Shown: positions 32,621 through 41,932 of the stretch, in pieces | Position numbering within the stretch: position 1 is the stretch's first letter | Layout: each line of letters starts with the position of its first letter | NCBI RefSeq assembly: GCF_958431955.1 | Contig: NZ_CAUASN010000013.1 | Location: 1 to 64,000 of the forward strand | Reading direction: 5' to 3' | Origin: an uncultured Adlercreutzia sp. | GTDB taxonomy: Bacteria > Actinomycetota > Coriobacteriia > Coriobacteriales > Eggerthellaceae | Length of the DNA: 64,000 nt | Made by a program: the position numbers and the translations under genes | Notes under the pieces: model-generated | The model's database searches: none | What the model was told of the DNA's origin: nothing | Seen by the model: the letters and a program-made list of their open reading frames with translations, nothing else

Positions 32621-34384
32621 ATGCCCAACGATTCCGCTGCCGCCCGTGCAGCTGCAACCACCGCGACCACCGCTGACGCCCGCGCCACTGCCCACGCCGC
32701 TTCCTCGGCGGCCGCCCGCACCGCAGCCAACCACGATGCCGTCGAGGCGGCCATTCTCGCCAACGACGAGCATGCCCTGGAGGAATCCCTGGCCGCCATG
32801 TCGCCCTTCGAGGTGAAGAACCTGCTCGCGTCCTTCGCGAAGAAGGGCGCCGAGGACAGCTCGCGCACGCTGCTGAACGCCGGCCGCGGCAACCCGAACT
32901 GGATCAACACATTGCCCCGCGAGGCTTTCTTCCTGCTCGGGCAGTTCACCATGGAGGAAGGCCGCCGCACGGCTTCCATCCCCGCCTTCGACCTGGCCGG
33001 CATGCCGGCTCAAGAGGGCTGCGCCGAGCGTCTGCTCGCCTTCCTCGACTCCCGCGGCGACGAAAAGCCGGCCCAGTTCCTGCGCCGTGCCCACGACTAC
33101 CTGAAAGCCGAGGGCCTTGCACCCGATGAGTTCGTACACGAGTGGACGAGCGGCATCTCGGGCGATTTGTACCCCTTCCCCGACCGCATCCTGCCCTGCA
33201 CCCAGGAGATCGTGAACCGCTACCTCGTGAAGGCCATCGGCGATGGACAAGCGCCCGAGGCTCCCTACGACCTGTTCGCCACCGAGGGCGGCACAGCAGC
33301 CATGTGCTACTTGTTCTACTGCCTGAAGTGCAACTTCCTCGTGAACCCCGGCGACCGCATCGCCCTTATGACCCCCATCTTCACGCCGTACCTGAACATT
33401 CCCACGCTGAACGACTACGACCTGAAGGTCGCCTACATCAACGCCACCACTCGCAACGCCGATGGGCTGCACACCTGGCAATACCCCGACGAGGAGCTGG
33501 AGAAGCTGGCCGACCCCTCCATCAAGCTGCTGTGCCTGGTGAACCCCTCGAACCCGCCCTCGGTGGCCATGGACGACGCCTCCCGCGAAAAGCTCGTGTC
33601 CATTGTGCGCGAGAAGAACCCGAACCTGCTCATCATCACCGACGACGTCTACGGCACCTTCGTGCCCCACTACCGCTCGCTTCTAGCCGACCTGCCTTAC
33701 AACACCGCAAGCGTGTACTCCTTCTCGAAGTACTTCGGTGCCACCGGCTGGCGCCTGGCCGTCATTGCCACCGCGCAGAAGAACGCCTTCGACGACCTCA
33801 TCGCCGCCCTACCCGCCGACAAGAAGCAGCAGATCGCCCAGCGATACGCGTGCCTGACCGATCACATCGAGTCGGTGAAGTTCACCGACCGCATGGTGGC
33901 CGACTCGCGGCTTGTGGCCTTGAACGGCACCGCCGGGCTCGGCACGCCCCAGCAGGTGATGATGAGCCTGTTCGCCCTGTACTGCCTGCTGGACGAGAAG
34001 GACGCCTACCGCGCCGAGATGCAGCGCCTCGTGACCAAGCGCCTCGATCTTCTGTGGAAGAGCCTCGGCTGGACTCTCGAGCCCGACCCGCTGCGAGCCG
34101 GCTACTACTCGGTCATCGATCTGGAGATTTGGGCGACGCGCCTGTACGGGGCCGACTTCTTCGCATGGCTGAAGGAGCACTACGACTCGCTCGACATCGT
34201 GGTGCGCCTGGCCCAGGACACCGGCGTGGTGCTCATGGACGGCGCCGGCTTCGACGCGCCCGAGTGGTCGGTGCGCGTGTCGCTCGCGAACCTGGATACC
34301 GAGGATTACGCCGTCATCGGCACGCGCATCGCCTCCATGCTGGACGAGTACGCCCAGGCGTGGAAGGCGGCCCGTCCCGACTGA
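32621..34384 (+). CDS. aspD: Bifunctional aspartate transaminase / aspartate 4-decarboxylase
   Basis: 587 aa, larger than ordinary aminotransferases and of the size of AspD. Signature regions: RTLLNAGRGNPNWINTLPREAFFLLGQF, YDLFATEGGTAAMCYLF, LVNPSNPPSVAMDD, IITDDVYGTFVPHY and the PLP-lysine segment VYSFSKYFGATGWRLAVIA. It converts L-aspartate to alanine plus CO2, with transaminase side activity; in anaerobes it can drive electrogenic aspartate/alanine exchange. The N-terminal 35 residues are an Ala/Thr-rich low-complexity stretch. Start at 32621 after GAAAGGGG. Four 18-bp tandem repeats begin at its stop codon. Confidence 0.93.
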   Translation: MPNDSAAARAAATTATTADARATAHAASSAAARTAANHDAVEAAILANDEHALEESLAAMSPFEVKNLLASFAKKGAEDSSRTLLNAGRGNPNWINTLPREAFFLLGQFTMEEGRRTASIPAFDLAGMPAQEGCAERLLAFLDSRGDEKPAQFLRRAHDYLKAEGLAPDEFVHEWTSGISGDLYPFPDRILPCTQEIVNRYLVKAIGDGQAPEAPYDLFATEGGTAAMCYLFYCLKCNFLVNPGDRIALMTPIFTPYLNIPTLNDYDLKVAYINATTRNADGLHTWQYPDEELEKLADPSIKLLCLVNPSNPPSVAMDDASREKLVSIVREKNPNLLIITDDVYGTFVPHYRSLLADLPYNTASVYSFSKYFGATGWRLAVIATAQKNAFDDLIAALPADKKQQIAQRYACLTDHIESVKFTDRMVADSRLVALNGTAGLGTPQQVMMSLFALYCLLDEKDAYRAEMQRLVTKRLDLLWKSLGWTLEPDPLRAGYYSVIDLEIWATRLYGADFFAWLKEHYDSLDIVVRLAQDTGVVLMDGAGFDAPEWSVRVSLANLDTEDYAVIGTRIASMLDEYAQAWKAARPD

Positions 34385-34454
34385 GGAACCATTTCCGACC
34401 GAGGAGCCACTTCCGACTGAGGAGCCATTTCCAACTGAGAAGTTATTTCCGACC
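34383..34454 (+). repeat. Four 18-bp tandem repeats starting in the aspD stop codon
   Basis: Units 34383-34400, 34401-34418, 34419-34436 and 34437-34454 share the form GAGGAGCCATTTCCGACT with 1-5 differences. A more degenerate fifth unit may follow. In the aspD frame each unit ends TCC RAC and starts NGA, so TGA stops recur in frame. Confidence 0.85.
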
Positions 34455-34468
34455 GAAGTGCGGTTTCT

Positions 34469-34587
34469 GCGACAAAAAGGTCGATTGAACGACATCAGTG
34501 GCGACAAATCTGTCGATCGAGCGACATTTTTTGCAAAAACCGCTCGATTTCGAGTCGCCAATGTCGCTCAATCAAGTGATTTGTCGC
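34469..34587. repeat. 27-bp repeat in three copies (two direct, one inverted)
   Basis: Copies at 34469-34495 and 34501-34527 on plus, and 34561-34587 inverted. All share ends GCGACAAA and GACAT; the second and third form a long imperfect inverted repeat around a 33-nt centre. This lies in the 323-bp gap between aspD and fbp. Confidence 0.75.
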
Positions 34588-34707
34588 ATTAAACGCGCTT
34601 GAATCGGGACGCGCCTGCCTCCTCGGCTACAATAATCGCCATTGAGATTTGCCCGCCCGCTGCCGACTCGCATAAGGCGGCGGGCCATTCCCGAGGAGGA
34701 TGCATCC

Positions 34708-36645
34708 ATGGAGAGAAGCGAGATGGCGTGTCTGGAAGCGCTGGCGGAGCTGTATCCCACAGCCGAGGAAGCAGCGACGGAAATCGCCCTGCTGGAAGGG
34801 GCGCTCGCCCTGCCGCGCGGCACGGAGCTGTTCGCCTCGGACATCCACGGCGAGTACAACGCCTTCTCCCACCTGGTGCGCAACGGCTCGGGTGCGGTGC
34901 GCGAGCTCGTGGCGGTCGTCTTCCCCGATGCCTCCGCCGACGCGCGCGCCGAGCTGGCAACGGCCGTATGCTATCCGGCCGAGAAGGCCGAGCTGGTTTT
35001 GGAAGATGCCGGCGAGGAGGCGCTCGCCGAGCTTATCGAGCGACTGGCCGCCATGGCGCGGGCGGCAGCCGAGCGGCATCTACTCGTGGAGGTCGGCGCG
35101 CTTGTTCCCGAGGACTTCGCCGCCGTCACCGGAGAGCTGCTGGCCACCCACGGCCCGGCCAAGCGCCCCTGCGCCCGGGCGATCATCGAGGGCGCCGTGG
35201 GCAGCGGGGCCGGCATCGCGCTCGCCGAGGTGCTCGGCGAGCTGACCCAGCATTTGGTGGTGGACCAGCTGCACCTCGTGGGCGACGTGTACGACCGCGG
35301 ACCCGCGCCGGCCGCCATCATGGACGAGCTTCTCGCCTGCCCGAACGTGGACGTGCAGTGGGGCAACCACGACATCCTGTGGATGGGCGCGGCCCTGGGC
35401 CAGCCCGGCAGCGTGGCGAACGTCGTGCGCATCTGCGCTCGATACGGCAACCTCTCCATTCTGGAGGACGACTACGGCATCAATCTGCGCCCCCTGGCCT
35501 CCTTCGCCGCCGAGGCCTACGCCGACGACCCCTGCGCCGCCTTCGCCCTGAAGGGCAACCCCGGTCTTTCCGCCGCCGAGACGGCGCTCACCGAGAAGAT
35601 CCAGAAGGCCATGGCCGTCATCCAGTTCAAGGTGGAGGCGGCCCTCATCGCCGAGAACCCCTCCTTCGGCCTGGACGACCGCAACCTGCTGCACCTCATC
35701 GACCGCGAGCACGGCACCGTGGTGGTAGACGGCGTGGAATACGAGGTCCTCGACACGAACTTCCCCACGGTGGACTGGGACGACCCCTACCGCCTGACCG
35801 AGGGCGAGCGCGCGGTGATCGAGCACTTGTGCGCGGCCTTCGCGGGCTGCGAGCGCCTACGCCGCCATGTGGACTTCTTCCTCACCCGCGGCAGCCTGTA
35901 CAAGGTGGAGAACGGCAACCTCATGCTGCACGCCTGCGTGCCCCTGGCCGCCGACGGCTCACTTCTGGAGGTGACCCTGTTCGGCGAGACCTACCGCGGC
36001 AAGAGCCTCTACGACATGGTGGACGCCTCCGTGCGCGCCGCCTTCCTCGCCACCGACGAGGCCGAGCGCAAGCGCGGGCTCGACATGCTGTGGTACCTGT
36101 GGCTCGGCCCCGGCTCGCCGCTCTTCGCGAAGAGCAAGATGGCCACCTTCGAGCTGTACCTCATCGCCGACAAGGCCGCCCGCAAGGAAGTGAAGAACCC
36201 CTTCTACACGCTGCTCGATACCCCCGAGGTCGTCGACGGCATCTTCCGCGACTTCGGCATGGACCCGGACAGCTCGCGCATCATCTGCGGGCACGTGCCC
36301 GTGAAGGCGAAGGACGGCGAGGATCCGGTGAAGGCGAACGGCCGCGTCATTTGCATCGACGGCGGCTTCTCGGCGGCCTACCAGAAGACGACGGGGCTTG
36401 CCGGCTACACCCTCGTGTCGAACGCCGAGGGGCTGTTCTTGGATGCGAACACGCCCCTGCCCTCCCGCGAGGCAGCCGTGCGCGACAACGCCGACATTAT
36501 CGCCACCCGGCGGCCCGTCGAGCGCTACGACGAGCCGCGCACCGTGGCCGACACCGACACGGGCGCGGTCCTGCGCGAGCGGGCCGTGCAGCTTGCGCGC
36601 CTCATCGCCGCCTACGAGAGCGGGCTCATCGCCGAGGAGCGCTAG
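34708..36645 (+). CDS. fbp: Class III fructose-1,6-bisphosphatase
   Basis: 645 aa, the length of Bacillus-type FBPase class III. Metallophosphatase motifs: LFASDIHGEYNAFSHLV, HLVGDVYDRGPAPAAIMD and VQWGNHDILWMGA. Later regions EDDYGINLRPLASFA, DTNFPTVDWDDPY, GNLMLHACVPL and ICGHVPVK are also typical. It dephosphorylates fructose-1,6-bisphosphate in gluconeogenesis. The start at 34708 follows GAGGAGG; an upstream frame to 34642 lacks a site. A GC hairpin (36701-36724) follows. Confidence 0.95.
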   Translation: MERSEMACLEALAELYPTAEEAATEIALLEGALALPRGTELFASDIHGEYNAFSHLVRNGSGAVRELVAVVFPDASADARAELATAVCYPAEKAELVLEDAGEEALAELIERLAAMARAAAERHLLVEVGALVPEDFAAVTGELLATHGPAKRPCARAIIEGAVGSGAGIALAEVLGELTQHLVVDQLHLVGDVYDRGPAPAAIMDELLACPNVDVQWGNHDILWMGAALGQPGSVANVVRICARYGNLSILEDDYGINLRPLASFAAEAYADDPCAAFALKGNPGLSAAETALTEKIQKAMAVIQFKVEAALIAENPSFGLDDRNLLHLIDREHGTVVVDGVEYEVLDTNFPTVDWDDPYRLTEGERAVIEHLCAAFAGCERLRRHVDFFLTRGSLYKVENGNLMLHACVPLAADGSLLEVTLFGETYRGKSLYDMVDASVRAAFLATDEAERKRGLDMLWYLWLGPGSPLFAKSKMATFELYLIADKAARKEVKNPFYTLLDTPEVVDGIFRDFGMDPDSSRIICGHVPVKAKDGEDPVKANGRVICIDGGFSAAYQKTTGLAGYTLVSNAEGLFLDANTPLPSREAAVRDNADIIATRRPVERYDEPRTVADTDTGAVLRERAVQLARLIAAYESGLIAEER

Positions 36646-36700
36646 GAACCTTCCCACGCCACGCGTTCGGCGTCGTGCATCCCGCACTCCCAACTCCGAT

Positions 36701-36724
36701 GGCCCTCGCCGGCAGGCGGGGGCC
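36701..36724 (+). terminator. Terminator-like hairpin after fbp
   Basis: GGCCCTCGCC (36701-36710), loop GGCA, GGCGGGGGCC (36715-36724), then TTCTGC. Confidence 0.6.
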
Positions 36725-36876
36725 TTCTGCTCCCCTGACGGGAAATTTTCCGAAATGCGACTAAAGGGACTATTTCTTTCGCCAGCGTCGTGCGCTAAGG
36801 TGGAAGCCACTGGAAAACCAAGCCGCGGGCCCGCGGCACCTTCCCGCTACCGCACCCCACAACCTCGGGAGGAGCC

Positions 36877-37452
36877 ATGAGCTATAACGATATCTTCAAC
36901 CGCCCCTACTTCGTCGTGCCGCCGGAGTGCCCCCAGGTGCAGCTTCTGCTCGACCGCGTCGGGAACCACCTCGGCGCCAGCGGGTGGAAAGCGGAAGACG
37001 GCGCCGCGGGCACCGTCCGCTTCAGCCTGGCCGTGTACTTCGGTACGCTTATCATGCACCCCGAGCACCCCTCTGCCGACGAGAAGGCCGTGCGGCGCGC
37101 CCTCGGATTCCCCGAGGATTGCACGCTGCGCATCGATTACGCCTGCTCGGCTGAAAAGCTCTACCTGCTGCGGGCCGGCGAGCCCGGCGGCGAGCCTGTC
37201 CCCTTCAGCGCGCTGGCCGTCGAGGGCGTCGAGGCGGCCGAGGAGCTCATCGGGGCCTTCCTCGACCAGAGCTTCCGCACCGTGCTGCTCGGACGCCGCA
37301 TGGAGGACATCGACGCGGATTACCTCTTCGCCGGGGAAGAGCTCTTCTACGAGGGCTTCCTCGGGGAGAAGGGGCTGCCGCTCACGCGCCCGGCCTCGCC
37401 GAGCCCGACGGCCTTCGCCATCAACGACACCATACTCGCCACCATCCCCTAA
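36877..37452 (+). CDS. Hypothetical soluble protein, 191 aa
   Basis: No recognised domain. The N-terminus MSYNDIFNRPYFVVPPECPQVQLLLDRVGNHL is followed by a mixed alpha/beta pattern with CTLRIDYACSAEKLYLLRAGE and a C-terminal acidic helix DADYLFAGEELFYEGFLGEKG. No signal or membrane segment. Start after GGGAGGAGCC. It stands alone between fbp and an APC transporter. Confidence 0.7.
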   Translation: MSYNDIFNRPYFVVPPECPQVQLLLDRVGNHLGASGWKAEDGAAGTVRFSLAVYFGTLIMHPEHPSADEKAVRRALGFPEDCTLRIDYACSAEKLYLLRAGEPGGEPVPFSALAVEGVEAAEELIGAFLDQSFRTVLLGRRMEDIDADYLFAGEELFYEGFLGEKGLPLTRPASPSPTAFAINDTILATIP

Positions 37453-37633
37453 CCGCCACGTCCGCAAGCGCGGCGCGCGACCTGCAGGGAGCGTCTGCGC
37501 ACCGCGGCGACCCCAACCGCCCCGCGCGCCCCGCTTGCCGTCGCCGCGAAAGTCCCCCGCCCCCGAGGGGGAGTTTCGGCTACACTTCGAGACGCATCTG
37601 TTGCCGAGCCTTGCAAGGGGGTGGTTCGCGCCC

Positions 37634-39178
37634 ATGTCCTCCCATGACACGCTTCCCGAGAGGGAGCAGGATCTTTTTCCGCCAACCCCTCCCGAGGGGT
37701 CTATCGGCAACTTGCGGAAGACCAACATCAGCGCGCTCGGCATCGCCTTCATGCTGTTCTGCCTCGTGTCGGCCGGCGCCTTCGGCATCGAGGAGATCAT
37801 CCCCGCCGCGGGCCCGGGCCTTACGCTCATCATCCTCATCGTGCTGCCCTTCGTGTGGGCGCGCCCCATCAGTCGGCTCGTGGCCGAGGCCAACGCCATC
37901 CTGCCGCGGGAGGGGGGCATCTACGCCTGGGCCAAGGAGACCTTCGGGGAGTTCTGGGGCTTTCAGGCCGGCTGGTGGACCTCCATGGACACCTACATCT
38001 CCTCGGGCGCCTACATCGCCATGGTGGGCGGCTATACCTCGCAGCTGCTCTCGCTCGACGCCGAGGGCACCTTCGTGGTGAAGCTTCTGGTGGTGGGCTG
38101 TTTTACCGTGGTGAACCTCGTGGGGCTCATCGAGGTGGAGCGCATCAGCTCGTTCTTCTCGGTGCTCATCCTCATCGTGTTCGGCATGGCCGTGGTCTTC
38201 GGGCTCGTCAACTGGCAGACGAACCCCTTCGACCCCATCTTCGCCACGCCGGAGTCTCCCATGGGCTGCTTGGTGGACTCGCTGTCCATCGGCATCTGGA
38301 TGTACTGCGGCTACGAGTGCATCGCCGCCATGTCGGGGGAATACGAGGATTCGTCCCATAACGTGGCGAAGGGCTTCCGCATCGCCCTGCCGCTCATCGC
38401 GCTGTCCTACGTGCTGCCCACCCTCGCGTGCCTGGCGGCCTACCCGGCCGGCTCCTGGACTCAGTGGGGCATCGACGGCGGGTTCTCGTCCGACGTGCTC
38501 GGCTACGGCACCATCTTCTCGGCGGTGCTGGGGCACTCGGGCGTGGTGCTGTTCCTCGTCATCGCCATCATGAGCCAGTGCACCATCTACAACACCTACC
38601 TGGCAAGCGGCTCGCGCAGCTTCTGGGTGCTCTCGGAGGACAACCTGTTCCCCAAGTTCATCCGCAAGGTGGACAAGTCGGGCCGCAGCCCGTACGTGGG
38701 CGTGCTCACCATCGCCATCTCGTCGCTTGTCTTCTCGCAGTTCGACTTCACCACGATCATCGAGATGAACATCATCTTCATCCTGGCCCGCTACATGTTC
38801 CTCGGGTTCATCGTCATGCGCCTGCGCAAGATGTACCCCGTTGAGGCGCGCCCGGCCGATATGTTCGTCATCGGCGGCGGCAAGGTGGGGGTGCGGCTGT
38901 ACGCGGCGCTGGCCTTCGGCATCGCCACCTTCACACTGTGCCTGAACCCGGTGGGCGGCTTCTTCGCCACCGTGCTGTTCCTCGCCTCGGGCGTGGTGGC
39001 CTACGTCATCTTCAAGAAAGCGTACGGCGGCCTTTCCGTGGACGACCCGACCGCTCACCCCGTCGACCCGCGCACGGGCCTTGCCGTGGGAGACACGCGC
39101 CGCATCGGCCTGTTCGCCCTCATCGTAGCAGGGCTGTTCGTGCTGAACGTGGCGCTGAACCTGCTGTTTCTGGGCTAG
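37634..39178 (+). CDS. APC-superfamily amino acid transporter
   Basis: 514 aa, about 12-14 membrane helices. The N-terminal helix motif is VSAGAFGIEEIIPAAGPG (the G-x-G/EE variant seen in some amino acid:polyamine antiporters). YAWAKETFGEFWGFQAGWW and CGYECIAAMSGEYEDSSHNVAKGFRIALP resemble the glutamate and polyamine APC groups. It is unlike the 20658 permease in its first helix, so a different substrate is likely. Start at 37634 after GGGGTGG. Confidence 0.87.
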   Translation: MSSHDTLPEREQDLFPPTPPEGSIGNLRKTNISALGIAFMLFCLVSAGAFGIEEIIPAAGPGLTLIILIVLPFVWARPISRLVAEANAILPREGGIYAWAKETFGEFWGFQAGWWTSMDTYISSGAYIAMVGGYTSQLLSLDAEGTFVVKLLVVGCFTVVNLVGLIEVERISSFFSVLILIVFGMAVVFGLVNWQTNPFDPIFATPESPMGCLVDSLSIGIWMYCGYECIAAMSGEYEDSSHNVAKGFRIALPLIALSYVLPTLACLAAYPAGSWTQWGIDGGFSSDVLGYGTIFSAVLGHSGVVLFLVIAIMSQCTIYNTYLASGSRSFWVLSEDNLFPKFIRKVDKSGRSPYVGVLTIAISSLVFSQFDFTTIIEMNIIFILARYMFLGFIVMRLRKMYPVEARPADMFVIGGGKVGVRLYAALAFGIATFTLCLNPVGGFFATVLFLASGVVAYVIFKKAYGGLSVDDPTAHPVDPRTGLAVGDTRRIGLFALIVAGLFVLNVALNLLFLG

Positions 39179-39250
39179 CAGGACGCACCGAGCGAGTACC
39201 CGCAGGCCGAGTGCCACGCCTTCGACCAACGAACGCGGCCCCAATGCGAA

Positions 39251-39283
39251 GCGGCGCCTGCCGGGAGATCCGACAGGCGCCGC
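39251..39283. terminator. Hairpin between APC transporter and ferritin-like genes
   Basis: Stem GCGGCGCCTG (39251-39260) with CAGGCGCCGC (39274-39283) between convergent genes. Only a weak T-rich tail. Confidence 0.6.
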
Positions 39284-39308
39284 GTTCTCATTTGGGGCGA
39301 AGTTCCGC

Positions 39309-39617
39309 CTACTTGCTCTTCTTCTTGTCGCCGAGCAGCTCGCGCACTTCCTCGCGGCCCTCGTCGTTCAACCCGCGCTCGTCGGGGCAGAGGCGCTCCA
39401 GCAGCTCCATGAGCTCGCCCATGTGCTCGCGCTCCTCGTCGCGGATGTCGGAGAGCACCTTGATGGCGTCCTTATTGTCGGTCGCCTGAATATGCGCGTC
39501 GTACTCGTGGATGGCCTCCAGCTCGCCCACCAGATCTTGGCGGATGGCGTTGGCCAACTCGCGGTCGGTCAGCTTGCGCGGGACTTCCATGACGAAGGGG
39601 TTCGAGAGAATTGCCAT
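39309..39617 (-). CDS. Short ferritin-like/rubrerythrin-family protein
   Basis: 102 aa forming a two-helix half-ferritin: LANAIRQDLVGELEAIHEYDAHIQAT and DAIKVLSDIRDEEREHMGELMELLERL, with metal ligands of the form ELEAxxxY and EEREH. The length and two-helix layout recall encapsulated ferritins (EncFtn) and demethoxyubiquinone hydroxylase-like minis that dimerise to make a four-helix di-iron site. The C-terminus is charged (LLGDKKKSK). No encapsulin gene is adjacent. Likely role in iron handling or peroxide defence. Confidence 0.8.
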   Translation of the reverse strand: MAILSNPFVMEVPRKLTDRELANAIRQDLVGELEAIHEYDAHIQATDNKDAIKVLSDIRDEEREHMGELMELLERLCPDERGLNDEGREEVRELLGDKKKSK

Positions 39618-39772
39618 GATGCGTCACTCCTTAACTCGCAGGGCCCAGGCGATGCGGAAGGCACCGCCCTCGACTCGGCCATGATATCGGAGCACACGGA
39701 TACTTGCTGACCCGTCCCGTCATCGTGTATCGAGCCGTTGACCCTATGTCACCGCGCCGATTACGTTCGCGG

Positions 39773-40303
39773 CTAGCCCTCCACTGCTACGAGGGAGAAC
39801 ACCTCCGCGTCGGTTTCCTCGGCGATGACGTCCCGCGGATTCAGGAAGGCGAGCTCCATCACGAAGCCGAGGCCCGCCAGATGTGCGCCGCTCGCACGCA
39901 CGAGGCGCACCATGGCCGTGGTGGTGCCGCCGGTGGCCACCAGGTCGTCCACGATGAGCACCACATCGTCGGGCGTCAGGGCGTCGGCGTGGATTTCCAG
40001 CGCATCGGTGCCGTACTCCAGCACATAGGACTCGCGCAGCGTCGTGCGCGGGAGCTTGCCCGGCTTGCGGCACGGTACGAAGCCGGCCCCCAGGCGCAAG
40101 GCCACCGCCGCGCCCACGATGAAGCCGCGGGCCTCGGCGCCCACCACCTTGGTGATGCCGCGGTCGGCGAAGTGCGCGGCCAGGTCGTCCGCCATGGCGG
40201 CAAAGGCCGCGCCGTCCGCAAAGGCCGGCGTAAGATCCTGGAACACGATGCCCGGCTTCGGATAGTCGGGAATGGACACGATGAGCTCTTCGTAGGGGCG
40301 CAT
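39773..40303 (-). CDS. apt: Adenine phosphoribosyltransferase
   Basis: 176 aa. N-terminal SIPDYPKPGIVFQDLTPAFADGAAF, then GAEARGFIVGAAVALRLGAGFVPCRKPGKLP, and the PRPP-binding motif VVLIVDDLVATGGTTTAMV. It makes AMP from adenine and PRPP (purine salvage). ATG at 40303 has GGAAGCTT-type spacing; a longer upstream frame is not supported. Confidence 0.94.
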   Translation of the reverse strand: MRPYEELIVSIPDYPKPGIVFQDLTPAFADGAAFAAMADDLAAHFADRGITKVVGAEARGFIVGAAVALRLGAGFVPCRKPGKLPRTTLRESYVLEYGTDALEIHADALTPDDVVLIVDDLVATGGTTTAMVRLVRASGAHLAGLGFVMELAFLNPRDVIAEETDAEVFSLVAVEG

Positions 40304-40448
40304 GAAAGCTTCCTTTCTCATTCGCAATCGAAGCTTCCCCATTGTCGCACACGGACGGCATCCCGAGCACCGGGCCACCAAGCCGTAACGCAAGCTTCGC
40401 CCGAGGAGGTGCCGGCGCACACCGCCAACTTGCCCATGTTGCCCTTAT

Positions 40449-41426
40449 CTATCGAGATAAGATGTCGCGCAGGTAGCCGTAGCCTTCGGCTTCTAGCTTG
40501 TCGGCGGGAATGAAGCGGAGGGCGCTTCCGTTTATGCAGTAGCGTTGGCCACCCAGCTCAACTGGCCCATCTGCGAAGACGTGGCCCAGATGGCTGTCTC
40601 CGACGGCGCTGCGCACCTCCACGCGGGGCATGCCGGAGATGGACTCGTCCACCGACTCTTTGACGACGCTTTCAGCCAGCGGACGCGCGAACGACGGCCA
40701 GCCGCAGCCGGCATCGAACTTGTCCCGTGCGCTGAACAGCGGCTCGCCGGTGGCCACGTCCACGTAGATGCCGTCCTCGAACTGCTGGTCGTAGGGGTGC
40801 GTATGGGGCCTGTCTGTGGCCGCTTTTTGGGTCACCTCGAAGGCCTCGGGCGTCAGTGAGTCGCGTATCTCCTCGTCGGAGGGCCGTGTATAACCCCGGT
40901 CGGCAATGGCGAAGTCCGCGGCGTGCTCTTCCACGAAAACACGGGCGTCGGCGAGGTTCACGTGGCAGTAGCCGAAGGGATTGCGGCCTAAGTAGTCTTG
41001 GTGATAGGCCTCGGCGGGAGAGAAGTTGGCGAGTGGGGCCGCCTCGATGCGCGGGTTCTTGCCGCTCGTGCGCGCGAGACTCACCAGCGCCGAGATCACG
41101 GCGGTCCGGTCTGCGTCGTCGGTCCAGTAGATGCCTGTACGGTACTGGGTGCCGCGGTCGTTGCCCTGGCGGTTCAGCGAGAAGGGGTCCACCGTGCGCA
41201 GGTAGGCCGCCAGAAGCAGAGGCAGCGGCAGCACGTCGGCATCGTAGGTAACGCGCACAGCCTCGGCCGCGTTCGTCTCGCCGGAGCACACCTCCTCGTA
41301 GCTGGGCTCGGCCACGGTGCTGTTCGCGTAACCGACCTCGGTTTCCAGAACGCCGGGAATGCGCTTCAGGTAGGCCTCGGTGCCCCAAAAGCAGCCTCCG
41401 GCCAAGTATATCTCGCGCTGGTTCAT
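40449..41426 (-). CDS. msrAB: Bifunctional methionine sulfoxide reductase MsrA-MsrB
   Basis: 325 aa. The N-terminal MsrA domain begins with GGCFWGTEAYL (Cys12 catalytic), followed by GYANSTVAEPSYEEVCSGETNAAEAV and FDPFSLNRQGNDRGTQYRTGIY-type sequence. The C-terminal MsrB domain has FDAGCGWPSFARPL, GDSHLGHVF and catalytic RYCINGSALRFIP. It lacks the two CXXC zinc sites of many MsrBs. It repairs both S and R sulfoxides of methionine. A GNAT acetyltransferase gene lies 65 bp upstream on the same strand. Confidence 0.95.
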   Translation of the reverse strand: MNQREIYLAGGCFWGTEAYLKRIPGVLETEVGYANSTVAEPSYEEVCSGETNAAEAVRVTYDADVLPLPLLLAAYLRTVDPFSLNRQGNDRGTQYRTGIYWTDDADRTAVISALVSLARTSGKNPRIEAAPLANFSPAEAYHQDYLGRNPFGYCHVNLADARVFVEEHAADFAIADRGYTRPSDEEIRDSLTPEAFEVTQKAATDRPHTHPYDQQFEDGIYVDVATGEPLFSARDKFDAGCGWPSFARPLAESVVKESVDESISGMPRVEVRSAVGDSHLGHVFADGPVELGGQRYCINGSALRFIPADKLEAEGYGYLRDILSR

Positions 41427-41491
41427 GGCATCTCCCTTCTCGCCCGTAACGTCCGTCCCCAACATGTCCCGGGCCGCCCCGGCAGGATAGG

Positions 41492-41932
41492 TTAGCGCGT
41501 CAGGCGCATCTCGATATGGGGAATGCCGCCGTCGTCGAACTCGTCGGAGGTCTGCGCGAAACCGAGCTTCTCGTAGAAGCCGCGGGCCTGCACCTGAGCC
41601 TCGATGGTGATGACGTCGGCGTCCAGTTCGTCCTGAGCCACGCGGATGGCTTCTTCCATGATGCGACGCCCCGCGCCGGTGCCGCGGTTCACGGCGATAA
41701 CGCGCCCGATGGAGGGAGTCTCGTGGGTCACGCCGGCCGGCAGCACCCGGGCATAGGCCGCAAGCGCGCCGTCCTCGTCGCGCAGCCACAAATGCAGCGC
41801 CTCCTTGTCGGCGTCATCTACCTCCTGGTAGGGGCTCTCCTGCTCCACGACGAACACCGCGCAGCGCAGCTTCAGCACCTCGTGATACTCGTCCAAGCTC
41901 AGCTCGTCGAAACGCTTGACGGTCAATTCCAT
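41492..41932 (-). CDS. GNAT acetyltransferase, ElaA-like
   Basis: 146 aa. KRFDELSLDEYHEVLKLRCAVFVVEQESPYQEVDDADKEALHLWL is the ElaA-type N-terminus. The acetyl-CoA loop is GRVIAVNRGTGAGRRIMEEAI and the C-terminal motif ARGFYEKLGFAQTSDEFDDGGIPHIEM. Substrate unknown. Start at 41932 after GGAGG; possibly co-transcribed with msrAB. Confidence 0.88.
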   Translation of the reverse strand: MELTVKRFDELSLDEYHEVLKLRCAVFVVEQESPYQEVDDADKEALHLWLRDEDGALAAYARVLPAGVTHETPSIGRVIAVNRGTGAGRRIMEEAIRVAQDELDADVITIEAQVQARGFYEKLGFAQTSDEFDDGGIPHIEMRLTR

